NCBI RefSeq assembly: GCF_032999765.1 | Contig: NZ_CP136051.1 | Span: 1,588,417-1,652,416 of the forward strand | Direction of reading: 5' to 3' | Source of the DNA: Imperialibacter roseus | Lineage (GTDB): Bacteria; Bacteroidota; Bacteroidia; Cytophagales; Cyclobacteriaceae | DNA length: 64,000 nucleotides | Part shown: positions 35,793 through 42,298 of the stretch, in pieces | Layout of the letters: each line of letters opens with the position of its first letter | Position numbering within the stretch: the first letter of the stretch is position 1 | Made by a program: the position numbers and the translations under genes | The notes under the pieces: model-generated | The model's database searches: none | Told to the model about the DNA's origin: nothing | What the model saw: only the letters and a program-made list of their open reading frames with translations

Positions 35793-36026
35793 TTGCCAAC
35801 ATTAAAGATTATTGATTCGGTCAAGGTTGACGTTTATTCACGTGAACATCCGCCTCCACATTTTCATGCCATTTATGCAGAGTATGAAGAACTGATTGAA
35901 ATCGAAACATTGGCAACATATGCTGGCAGTTTGCCAAGAGCCCAAAGAAGCAAGGTGATCGAATGGGCAAAAACCAGACAAGACTTTTTGATGGGTAATT
36001 TTAATCGTTTGAATCCAGGATTATGA
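35793..36026 (+). CDS. DUF4160 protein
   Basis: A 77-residue protein with the family signature REHPPPHFHAIYAEYE and a conserved end VIEWAKTRQDFLMGNFNRL. The only suitable start is TTG at 35793. DUF4160 genes are usually followed by a DUF2442 gene, as here, and the pair is often counted among putative toxin-antitoxin or mobile accessory modules; the biochemical activity is unknown. It overlaps the next gene by 4 bases (ATGA). Confidence 0.82.
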   Translation: MPTLKIIDSVKVDVYSREHPPPHFHAIYAEYEELIEIETLATYAGSLPRAQRSKVIEWAKTRQDFLMGNFNRLNPGL

Positions 36027-36544
36027 GAAAGAAATTAGGCATCCCAAGAATTATCAAAATACAGAAAGTGAACGGGTTAACGATTCAGTGTATGTTCAAT
36101 AATGGGCAAAGCAGAATTCTTGACTTTGACGGGATATTTAAACAATGGAAAATTGGAGAAAGCGATGTTGAATATCCGCTGCTATCACCTGAAGAGTTCA
36201 AAAAAGTAGAACTTAGGAATTTCACTCTGTCCTGGCCTAATATTCCCGTTACACTCCTGTCTGAAGACGGAAGCGAAGTCCGCCATCCATACGAGTTGAG
36301 TCCGGATGAGCTTTACATGCTAAGTGAACCTGCCGAAGCTTCTGATTCGCAAAAATTTGGCAGTTTGATCCGTACAGCAAGGATAAAAGCTGGATTGACC
36401 CAGGAGCAGCTCGCTCAAAGAAGTGGAACTTCCAGGTTCTACATTTCAAGACTGGAGAACAACCGAACAGATGTAGAGCTTTCAACATTTCGAAAGATTG
36501 TAGAGGCTGGACTTGACAAGCATTTCAAGCTTATAATTGAGTAA
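36023..36544 (+). CDS. DUF2442 domain fused to XRE helix-turn-helix
   Basis: 173 residues: DUF2442 at about 5-90 (LTIQCMFNNGQSRILDFDGI, then PLLSPEEFKKVEL) and a Cro/CI domain at about 112-165 (IRTARIKAGLTQEQLAQRSG, TSRFYISRLENN). The fusion probably makes it the DNA-binding, autoregulating half of the DUF4160 module. It is coupled to the upstream gene through an ATGA overlap. Confidence 0.85.
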   Translation: MRKKLGIPRIIKIQKVNGLTIQCMFNNGQSRILDFDGIFKQWKIGESDVEYPLLSPEEFKKVELRNFTLSWPNIPVTLLSEDGSEVRHPYELSPDELYMLSEPAEASDSQKFGSLIRTARIKAGLTQEQLAQRSGTSRFYISRLENNRTDVELSTFRKIVEAGLDKHFKLIIE

Positions 36545-37017
36545 TGAACGCCATAATGTTGCCATCTCCGCTTTGCTAAACCTCAGAGACTTTAATGCCT
36601 TTTTTGCTATTGCCGCATAACGTTGAACTATTCCCTACGGTTCTTCCTGTTTCAATTCCCCCCATCCATTTTCCCATTTTCCATTACTCACTACCAAGGA
36701 TTTGAAACAGAGTATAAAAATCTCTGTATAAGGCGACCAAAGCGGGTATCTGGTAGAAAGCCTCCCCGAAATGATAGGATATATGGTGTAAAAAATATAT
36801 GTTTATTAGGGGAGAATGACACTGTTGTTTTCCTGTCCGGGCTACTTGCTTCTTTGTAGAGATAAACTCAAATGAGGGAGGTGGCTGGGGTTTATTGATT
36901 CGTTGCATTCCAAGCTAAAAAGCCGACTGCACAAATAGCATATTTGGGTTTGGCCGATACAATGCTAGATGCTGAAAATTAAAGAAGCAAGTTTTTGCCA
37001 TCGCCGGTAAAAACGAA
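36545..37017. other. Intergenic region upstream of TIR-caspase operon
   Basis: No gene is supported in these 473 bases. It includes the partial AACGTTGAAC repeat (about 36612-36660) and AT-rich sequence. A possible promoter for the operon is CATATTTG near 36938, one base off the Bacteroidota -7 consensus TAnnTTTG, about 80 bases before the first ATG. That is a weak call. Confidence 0.4.
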
Positions 37018-37512
37018 ATGAATGAAAACAATGCAAAAAAATCGGATATGTGGCCAGTAATAATTGGTGCAGGTGCAGTTGCTCTTCTTCTTAAAGCACT
37101 ATTCGAAGATGAGGAAGACTCGGGCAAGGAAATAAAGAAGCGCATCTTTATCAGCTTTGCAGTTGGAGATTCGAAATACAGAGATTATTTGGTGAAACAA
37201 GCCAAAGACGAACGGTCTCCTTTTGCCTTTGTAGATATGTCAGTAAAGCAACCTTGGGAAGAGGATGTTTGGAAACATAAATGCCGTACCAAAATTAAAT
37301 CCTGCGATGGCATGATAGTGCTGTTAAGTAAAAACACATGGCATGCCAGCGGCACACGTTGGGAAATAAAATGTGCTAAAGAAGAGGGCTTACCTGTAAT
37401 CGGTATGCATATTAAAAAGAATAATCAAGGAGCAACTCCACCAGAATTGTACGGCAAAAAAGTAATCACTTGGTCTTGGGACAATTTAGCCAAGGTTATT
37501 AAAAAGATGTAA
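37018..37512 (+). CDS. Membrane-anchored TIR-like (DUF1863/ThsB-type) protein
   Basis: 164 residues: one N-terminal membrane helix (about 12-28, VIIGAGAVALLLKALF), a short acidic linker, then a TIR-like fold from about 40. The fold shows the DUF1863 pattern RIFISFAVGDSKYRDYL, SPFAFVDMSVKQPWEE, then MIVLLSKNTWHASGTRW and Glu116 in RWEIKCAKEEG, the position of the catalytic Glu of NAD-consuming TIR enzymes. ThsB of Thoeris belongs to this family and makes a cyclic-ADP-ribose isomer after phage infection. First of four tightly packed genes; the next begins 4 bases on. Confidence 0.8.
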   Translation: MNENNAKKSDMWPVIIGAGAVALLLKALFEDEEDSGKEIKKRIFISFAVGDSKYRDYLVKQAKDERSPFAFVDMSVKQPWEEDVWKHKCRTKIKSCDGMIVLLSKNTWHASGTRWEIKCAKEEGLPVIGMHIKKNNQGATPPELYGKKVITWSWDNLAKVIKKM

Positions 37513-37516
37513 GAAT

Positions 37517-38110
37517 ATGGGTATTTACAGTAGTTCAGAGTTGAAAAATATTGCCTCAAGCAAAGGTAGGGTTTTTGAACAAAGAACTTATAGTGCGCAA
37601 AATGTTTCCATTAATACAAAATTCGATATTTTTTTATCCCATAGCTTTTTAGATAAACAAGAAGTACAAGGACTTTATCAAGAGTTGACCGATTTTGGGT
37701 ATTCTGTTTATGTTGATTGGATTGTAGATCCGCACCTTGATCGAACGAATGTAACTAAAGAATCAGCCTCACTAGTGAGAAAGAGAATGAAGTGTTCAAA
37801 GTCACTTCTACTCGCTATTTCAACAAATGCTTCAATGTCCAAATGGATTCCTTGGGAACTTGGTTATGTTGATGGAAGTACGAGTAGATGTGCAGTAATT
37901 CCAGTATCTAAAGAAGGTGTCCCTCCTAAGTCCTTCAAAGGCAAAGAATACCTTTCTTTATATCCATTTATTAAAAAAGTCCCAATAGGAAGAACTAATG
38001 AAGATAAACTCTGGGTGATAGCAGACGAATATGACTACTCACAATTCGATTCATGGTTTTTAAATGGAATAATTCAGGAAAATAGAGGCGTAAACATTTT
38101 CAACTTATGA
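37517..38110 (+). CDS. TIR-domain protein
   Basis: 197 residues; a TIR domain spans about 34-150 with FDIFLSHSFLDKQEVQGLY, a BB-loop region GYSVYVDW and SKWIPWELGYVDG, in which Glu114 fits the NADase catalytic Glu. The N-terminal 30 residues are short and without a known domain. It overlaps the caspase-like gene by 4 bases (ATGA), so the TIR and protease are made in step. In type IV Thoeris a TIR enzyme makes a signal that switches on a caspase-like protease; the layout here fits that scheme. Confidence 0.85.
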   Translation: MGIYSSSELKNIASSKGRVFEQRTYSAQNVSINTKFDIFLSHSFLDKQEVQGLYQELTDFGYSVYVDWIVDPHLDRTNVTKESASLVRKRMKCSKSLLLAISTNASMSKWIPWELGYVDGSTSRCAVIPVSKEGVPPKSFKGKEYLSLYPFIKKVPIGRTNEDKLWVIADEYDYSQFDSWFLNGIIQENRGVNIFNL

Positions 38111-39078
38111 GAAAAGCACTTGTAGTAGGTATCAACAAATATCCAAATGCAAATTTATTTGGTTGTATCAATGATGCTTCTGCTTTTGGTAATACATTGG
38201 AAACAAATGGTGATGGCTCACCCAATTTTGATGTGCGGTTGCTAACAGATGTTCCAACAAAAGGAGATTTAAAAGGCCACATAAAAAATCTGTTTGCAGG
38301 AGATTGTGAAACTGCACTCTTTTATTTTTCAGGTCATGGATTTTTTGATGAAACAGGTGGTGGAATAATCGTTACCCCTGATTTTGCAGCAAATGACGAA
38401 GGAATTTCAATGGATGATATTCTTCACGTTGCAAATGAATCCAAAGCACAAAATAGAGTAATCGTTTTAGACTGTTGTCATTCGGGGTCTTTTGGTAATC
38501 CGAAAATCAATGGAGGAAGGAATGCTCAAATAGGTGAAGGTGTTTCGATTTTAACCGCAAGTAAAGCAGATGAAGCCTCAGTTGAAATTAATGGCCATGG
38601 CGTTTTCACAAACCTCCTTTTAGATGCAATGCAAGGCGGAGCAGCAGATTTAAGAGGCCATATAACGCCAGGAAGTATTTATTCATACATAGACCAAGCT
38701 CTTGGCCCATGGGATCAAAGGCCAGTTTTTAAAACCAACATTACTCGTTTTACATCCCTCAGAACCGTCTCGCCACAAGTTTCACCTGAGATTTTGAGAA
38801 GGCTGAACCAGTATTTCGCTTCCCCAGGAGACCATTTTAAACTCGACCCTTCCTTTGAATTCACCAACGACCCAGCAATAGAACACGATTTTGTTGAACC
38901 ATATGCGGATGAAAAGAACGTTTCTGTATTCAAAGATTTACAGAAATTAACAAGCGTTGGGTTAGTGTTACCTGTAGATGAACAGCATATGTATTTTGCG
39001 GCAATGCACTCAAAAAGTTGTAGACTGACGGCATTGGGTTACCATTACTGGCGACTTGTAAAAGACAAGAGAATTTAA
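38107..39078 (+). CDS. Caspase-like protease (C14, p20 domain)
   Basis: 323 residues. The caspase fold covers about 1-215: ALVVGINKYPN, catalytic His77 in YFSGHGF and Cys124 in LDCCHSG, then VSILTASKADEAS. Thus the catalytic pair is complete. Residues about 225-323 form a second region (HDFVEPYADEKNVSVF, ending LTALGYHYWRLVKD) that may be a small ligand- or partner-binding domain; I do not recognise it. No signal peptide, so it acts in the cytoplasm. Placed between TIR genes, it is the probable effector that kills the infected cell when activated by a TIR-made nucleotide. Confidence 0.87.
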   Translation: MRKALVVGINKYPNANLFGCINDASAFGNTLETNGDGSPNFDVRLLTDVPTKGDLKGHIKNLFAGDCETALFYFSGHGFFDETGGGIIVTPDFAANDEGISMDDILHVANESKAQNRVIVLDCCHSGSFGNPKINGGRNAQIGEGVSILTASKADEASVEINGHGVFTNLLLDAMQGGAADLRGHITPGSIYSYIDQALGPWDQRPVFKTNITRFTSLRTVSPQVSPEILRRLNQYFASPGDHFKLDPSFEFTNDPAIEHDFVEPYADEKNVSVFKDLQKLTSVGLVLPVDEQHMYFAAMHSKSCRLTALGYHYWRLVKDKRI

Positions 39079-39093
39079 TCATCAAAAAAAACT

Positions 39094-39465
39094 ATGGCAG
39101 ATAAAAAAGTAGTATTCGTTGCCTTTGCAATTGAAGACAAAGCACAAAGGGATCTTTTAAAAGGTCAATCGCTTAACACAAAATCCCCATTCGAGTACGT
39201 TGACATGTCAGTCAAAGAACCGTATGAAGAGGACTGGAGAGATAGAGTGCGAACAAGAATTAGGCGTTCAGACGGAGTATTGGTTTTAGTGAGTAAAAAC
39301 TCCTTTAAATCGACCGGTCAAAAATGGGAAATCCAATGTGCAAGAGAAGAAGGTAAGAAAGTCAGAGGCTTTTGGGCATACGCAGATGACCGTACTGACT
39401 TAGAGGGTGTTTATACAAGAGCATGGACTTGGGACAATATTAAAGACTTTATTGATTCACTATGA
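39094..39465 (+). CDS. Soluble TIR-like (DUF1863/ThsB-type) protein
   Basis: 123 residues and essentially one domain: VVFVAFAIEDKAQRDLLKGQ, SPFEYVDMSVKEPYEEDW, VLVLVSKNSFKSTGQKW and Glu79 in KWEIQCAREEG. It is a clear paralogue of the first gene in the operon (same SPF-x2-VDMSVK-P and WEI-x-CA-EEG blocks) but lacks the membrane helix. Two diverged copies in one operon suggest separate sensing roles or a heteromer. It begins 15 bases after the caspase stop codon. Confidence 0.8.
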   Translation: MADKKVVFVAFAIEDKAQRDLLKGQSLNTKSPFEYVDMSVKEPYEEDWRDRVRTRIRRSDGVLVLVSKNSFKSTGQKWEIQCAREEGKKVRGFWAYADDRTDLEGVYTRAWTWDNIKDFIDSL

Positions 39466-39750
39466 AATGTCATCTCTAATCATCCATACATATTGGCAAG
39501 TCAGCCGTAGTCTCCCGTTAGCAGAGACCTGCCTAAAAGTATCGCTGCCGCAAAGCACGGACAAAAAGAAAGCACAGGTATGCGGCATTATACAAAAGCA
39601 ATAGCGGGAGAAGTAGTAAATCAAGGTCTTTGCATTTAATAAACTTAGGTAGTGACGGAAAGGTAATCCCCATGAAGTCCGCTACTGCTTTTGTTTATTT
39701 TTATGTAGGGCTATCCAACGAGGCCTTAGAATCGGACTTTGTTATTTCTG
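39466..39750. other. Intergenic region after TIR-caspase operon
   Basis: No gene is supported. Short open frames exist (for example across 39630-39887) but run through the decayed promoter copy and have no protein-like character. No clear terminator with a T run was seen. Confidence 0.4.
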
Positions 39751-39890
39751 ATCGTTTCAAAACAAAACGCTTTCTTGTCTCATTTTGGAGCATTTTGCTG
39801 CCGGTTCTGTATTGTAATTTCCTTATTTTTAGCGATTTGATATTTGGTAGGTTTTGTTATGTCGAGGTCGTCGGATCGAAACACTAAAAG
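39751..39890 (+). promoter_or_regulatory. Decayed copy of the permease sigma-54 control region
   Basis: About three quarters of these 140 bases match 42151-42291 in order, with a single one-base gap. The paired activator sites are still readable (GTTTCAAAACAAAAC at 39754 and GTCTCATTTTGGAGC at 39777, 23 bp apart), but the -24 element has become TTTGGTAG and the -12 element is lost. It ends with ACACTAAAAG, the leader just before the permease 5 ATG, and then switches abruptly into a truncated HigB frame. It seems to be the remains of a lost permease promoter. Confidence 0.75.
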
Positions 39891-40139
39891 CAAGTTGACC
39901 GTGTTCCAGAGAAATTCTTAAAGCATTTAACGGGAATAGGTAGCCTTTACGAAATCCGAATTGAACATCAGTCAAACATTTATCGGATTTTTTGCTGTTT
40001 TGACGAAGGCCAGCTTGTGGTGCTTTTCAATGGGTTTCAGAAAAAGACACAAAGAACACCGCCAAAGGAAATAGATAAAGCAGTTCGGTTGATGAAAGAG
40101 TATTTTGACAGCAAAAGAGGAAGTAATGAAAGACTATAA
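39888..40139 (+). pseudogene. HigB-like toxin, N-terminus missing
   Basis: The frame reads KQVDRVPEKFLKHLTGIGSL, then YEIRIEHQSNIYRIFCCFDE, LVVLFNGFQKKTQRTPPKEI and ends at 40139. This is the C-terminal two thirds of a HigB/RelE-type mRNA interferase. A stop codon precedes it immediately and there is no start codon, so the first 45-50 residues are gone. The break coincides with the junction to the decayed promoter copy. It overlaps higA by 14 bases, as in intact HigBA operons. Confidence 0.8.
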
Positions 40140-40425
40140 GAACATCAAGACATTTGATGAGTTGATTGAACTCGAACACGGAAAAATCGGAACGGAAAAC
40201 CGAAGCAAATATGAAGAGGGGGCGCAGATGTTCATTGTGAGTGAAATGCTAAAAGCAGCCCGCAAAGAAGCCAAACTGACACAGGAGCAACTGGCCGAAA
40301 GATCAGGAACAAAGAAGAGTTACATTTCTAAGCTTGAAAACGGCAAAGTAAATATTCAACTCTCAACATTGATCAGAATTTTTGAGCAAGGATTGAACAG
40401 AAGAATTGGACTGACTTTCTTGTAA
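40126..40425 (+). CDS. higA: HigA-like XRE antitoxin
   Basis: 99 residues from the ATG at 40126 (MKDYKNIKTFDELIELEHGK). The helix-turn-helix is at about 45-95 (LKAARKEAKLTQEQLAERSG, TKKSYISKLENGK) and the end RRIGLTFL is usual for HigA of Bacteroidota. It binds and represses its own operator in known systems. Its toxin partner is truncated, so it may be an orphan antitoxin able to neutralise related toxins. Confidence 0.82.
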   Translation: MKDYKNIKTFDELIELEHGKIGTENRSKYEEGAQMFIVSEMLKAARKEAKLTQEQLAERSGTKKSYISKLENGKVNIQLSTLIRIFEQGLNRRIGLTFL

Positions 40426-40498
40426 CACTCTCATTACATATGGCGCAAGCGTATGGTATCGCCCCTGGGTTAGTTCGACTAGGGAAGTGAAGCAACGC

Positions 40499-41731
40499 TT
40501 AAACAACCATTCGAGCTTTAATCAGCTTTATATTATTTTCCTTCACACCGAAGGTTCTTGCCAACTCTTCCCAATGCGAAAGTGCTTCAGCTGTCTGATC
40601 GATGATGGCTGTTAGGTCAGTGCTGGAAAGGTGGGTTTGCTTCCCAAGCTGGATCAAATGAGCCATGGAGGGGGCCTGGCCTTCACCCATCACCATCGTG
40701 CTTTGCTGCCCCCCAGGGCCGGAAGAGAAGGTCAGGTCGTAGGCAGGGGCGAGCGTCCAGTCTCCTGTTTGATCCATCAAATACGAGAAATTTTTTCCAT
40801 GGTCATCTCTGTTGTGAGCCAGCACATTGAAAACAGCCAGCCTGAACATTTTCTCCACTTCTCTGGCGTCCTTGGTGAGGGCCAGCGTGAGCTCAAGCAA
40901 GTTTTCATAATCCAGCGCCGGTACCCTGAAATTCGCATGCAGCAGTCCGCTAGCGGTGTGCATATGCCAACGCCGACCGGGCGAGCAGTCGAAACGTTTG
41001 ACTGCAAAATATCCCGGGCCTTTATCAGCAGGAAAGAGGTAAGTGGCTGGCATTATCAGCCCCGCCTGTCGTGCCATCTGGGAGTAGACGTACTCAATGG
41101 CTCCCGCATCATCCCCGTCGTTGACGTTCGGAAACTTCACCATCCAATGCTCGTAGCCATCAGGCAGCTGGTGTTTTCCATGAATAATATTTTTTTTCTC
41201 CCCATCCAATCCCACCACTACTTTTGGCCGTGCACCTGCCGAGGAGCCTCCTAAGTCAATCAATTCCTTTAAGACCTCACTAGCCTCCCCATGCAGCACG
41301 TCCCGGGTCTGGTTGGCCAGTTTATTCAGGTCAAGGGGGCTATCGGAAGCCTGGCTGCTGTGATCGGGTGCATACACCAAAGCCCCAAGACCGGTTGCGC
41401 CTACCAGGGCCAGCCGGTCTAAAGGTGAAAATTCGGCAGGCAGTATACCCTGGCTTTTTAAAAAGCGATCCACGAGCAGGCGCCCCCAGCCGTCAGGCAG
41501 GCTGTCGTCAAACACGCCATGCAACCCCTCAAAAAGAAATGGGTCGAAGCTCTGAAGCCCTGTTTGAAGGGGTAGTTTGAAAGGAGAAATGTGCAAGTCG
41601 AGTGCAAGAAACGACTGGTCGTACTCGAAGTAAACTCTATTGTCCCGGATGGCCAGTCGCCCTATTGGAATCGTGTCGCTGGCAAACTGAAGGCCAACTT
41701 TTATTTCCTTCACCGGTTTGTAACTGCTCAT
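40499..41731 (-). CDS. hipA: HipA-like serine/threonine kinase toxin
   Basis: 410 residues. N-terminal HipA domain (about 5-110, with DDSLPDGWGRLLVDRFL) and kinase domain with LIDLGGSSAGARPK (the Gly-rich, Ser-containing loop), HWMVKFP, catalytic AHNRDDHGKNFSYL and APAYDLTFS (the Asp-x-Thr metal site). HipA kinases phosphorylate a tRNA synthetase or similar target and stop growth. It overlaps hipB by 4 bases and appears complete. Confidence 0.9.
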   Translation of the reverse strand: MSSYKPVKEIKVGLQFASDTIPIGRLAIRDNRVYFEYDQSFLALDLHISPFKLPLQTGLQSFDPFLFEGLHGVFDDSLPDGWGRLLVDRFLKSQGILPAEFSPLDRLALVGATGLGALVYAPDHSSQASDSPLDLNKLANQTRDVLHGEASEVLKELIDLGGSSAGARPKVVVGLDGEKKNIIHGKHQLPDGYEHWMVKFPNVNDGDDAGAIEYVYSQMARQAGLIMPATYLFPADKGPGYFAVKRFDCSPGRRWHMHTASGLLHANFRVPALDYENLLELTLALTKDAREVEKMFRLAVFNVLAHNRDDHGKNFSYLMDQTGDWTLAPAYDLTFSSGPGGQQSTMVMGEGQAPSMAHLIQLGKQTHLSSTDLTAIIDQTAEALSHWEELARTFGVKENNIKLIKARMVV

Positions 41732-42033
41732 TTTTTCCAGCCTCGTTTGGGTGTGGCAGCCTTTTGGCCCTTCAGCACATCGTCAATGGAAGAGAATTGA
41801 GGCTGACTGCTGGTTGTTGCCTCCAATATTTTCTCCAGGCAACCGAGGGCCATGCAAAGCTTAATGAATGAAAGGAGGGATAGTACACCTTTTTGCTCAA
41901 ATTTTCGAAGCGTTGGCAAACTTACGTCTGCTCTTTCCGCTAAACCTTCCTGAGTCAGTCCCTGCGCCAACCGGAGCGCCTTGATGTTTACCGCAAGCCT
42001 TTGCTGTGCTTTAGGAATCGATATAAATAACAT
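41728..42033 (-). CDS. hipB: HipB-like XRE antitoxin
   Basis: 101 residues, Cro/CI helix-turn-helix at about 15-70 (IKALRLAQGLTQEGLAERAD, VSLPTLRKFEQKG) and a basic flexible C-terminus (GQKAATPKRGWKK) that in HipB proteins helps to hold the toxin. It is the first gene of the leftward hipBA pair, divergent from permease 5. A 7-bp dyad in the AT-rich region upstream is a candidate operator. Confidence 0.87.
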   Translation of the reverse strand: MLFISIPKAQQRLAVNIKALRLAQGLTQEGLAERADVSLPTLRKFEQKGVLSLLSFIKLCMALGCLEKILEATTSSQPQFSSIDDVLKGQKAATPKRGWKK

Positions 42034-42059
42034 TATTGTATTAATTAATAGATAAATAT

Positions 42060-42086
42060 ACTAATAAATAATATGATAGTATTAGT
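42060..42086. promoter_or_regulatory. Candidate HipB operator
   Basis: ACTAATA (42060-42066) and TATTAGT (42080-42086) form an inverted pair spaced by 13 bases in a very AT-rich stretch 27-53 bases upstream of hipB. The position fits an autoregulatory operator; the call is by position and symmetry only. Confidence 0.4.
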
Positions 42087-42153
42087 TAAAAATCACTAAA
42101 TTGATTGAGTTCTCCGGGAACCCGCTCAAGTCATTAAGCAATTAACTCCAATC

Positions 42154-42191
42154 GTTCCAAAATGAAACACTTCATTGTTTCATTTTGGTGC
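42154..42191 (+). promoter_or_regulatory. Paired upstream activator sites, permease unit 2
   Basis: Site 1 GTTCCAAAATGAAAC (42154-42168) differs from site 1 of unit 1 at one base. Site 2 GTTTCATTTTGGTGC (42177-42191) starts 23 bp later and matches the inverted form of site 1 at 13 of 15 bases. Confidence 0.75.
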
Positions 42192-42243
42192 ACTTTGTTG
42201 CTGGTTTTCGTTGTAATTACCTGATTTTTAGTATTTTGACATT

Positions 42244-42258
42244 TGGCACATCTTATGG
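42244..42258 (+). promoter_or_regulatory. Sigma-54-type -24/-12 promoter, permease unit 2
   Basis: TGGCAC (42244-42249) is an ideal -24 element and ATGGC (42255-42259) supplies the -12 TG at the right spacing. It starts 67 bp after activator site 2. Predicted start near 42269, about 30 bases before the ATG at 42299. Confidence 0.72.
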
Positions 42259-42298
42259 CATGTAAGAACCATTGGATTAAAACACTAAAAGAAGTCCC

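Noticed and set aside
36623-36859. 78-codon rightward open frame before the TIR-caspase operon
   Set aside because: Starts in a repeat, low-complexity N-terminus, no family; treated as intergenic.
39630-39887. 85-codon rightward open frame
   Set aside because: It runs through the decayed promoter copy, whose matching region before permease 5 is non-coding.
42186-42202. A second sigma-54-like match, TGGTGCACTTTGTTGC, before permease 5
   Set aside because: The spacing between the -24 and -12 doublets is one base too long; the match at 42244 has ideal spacing and the right distance to the start codon.
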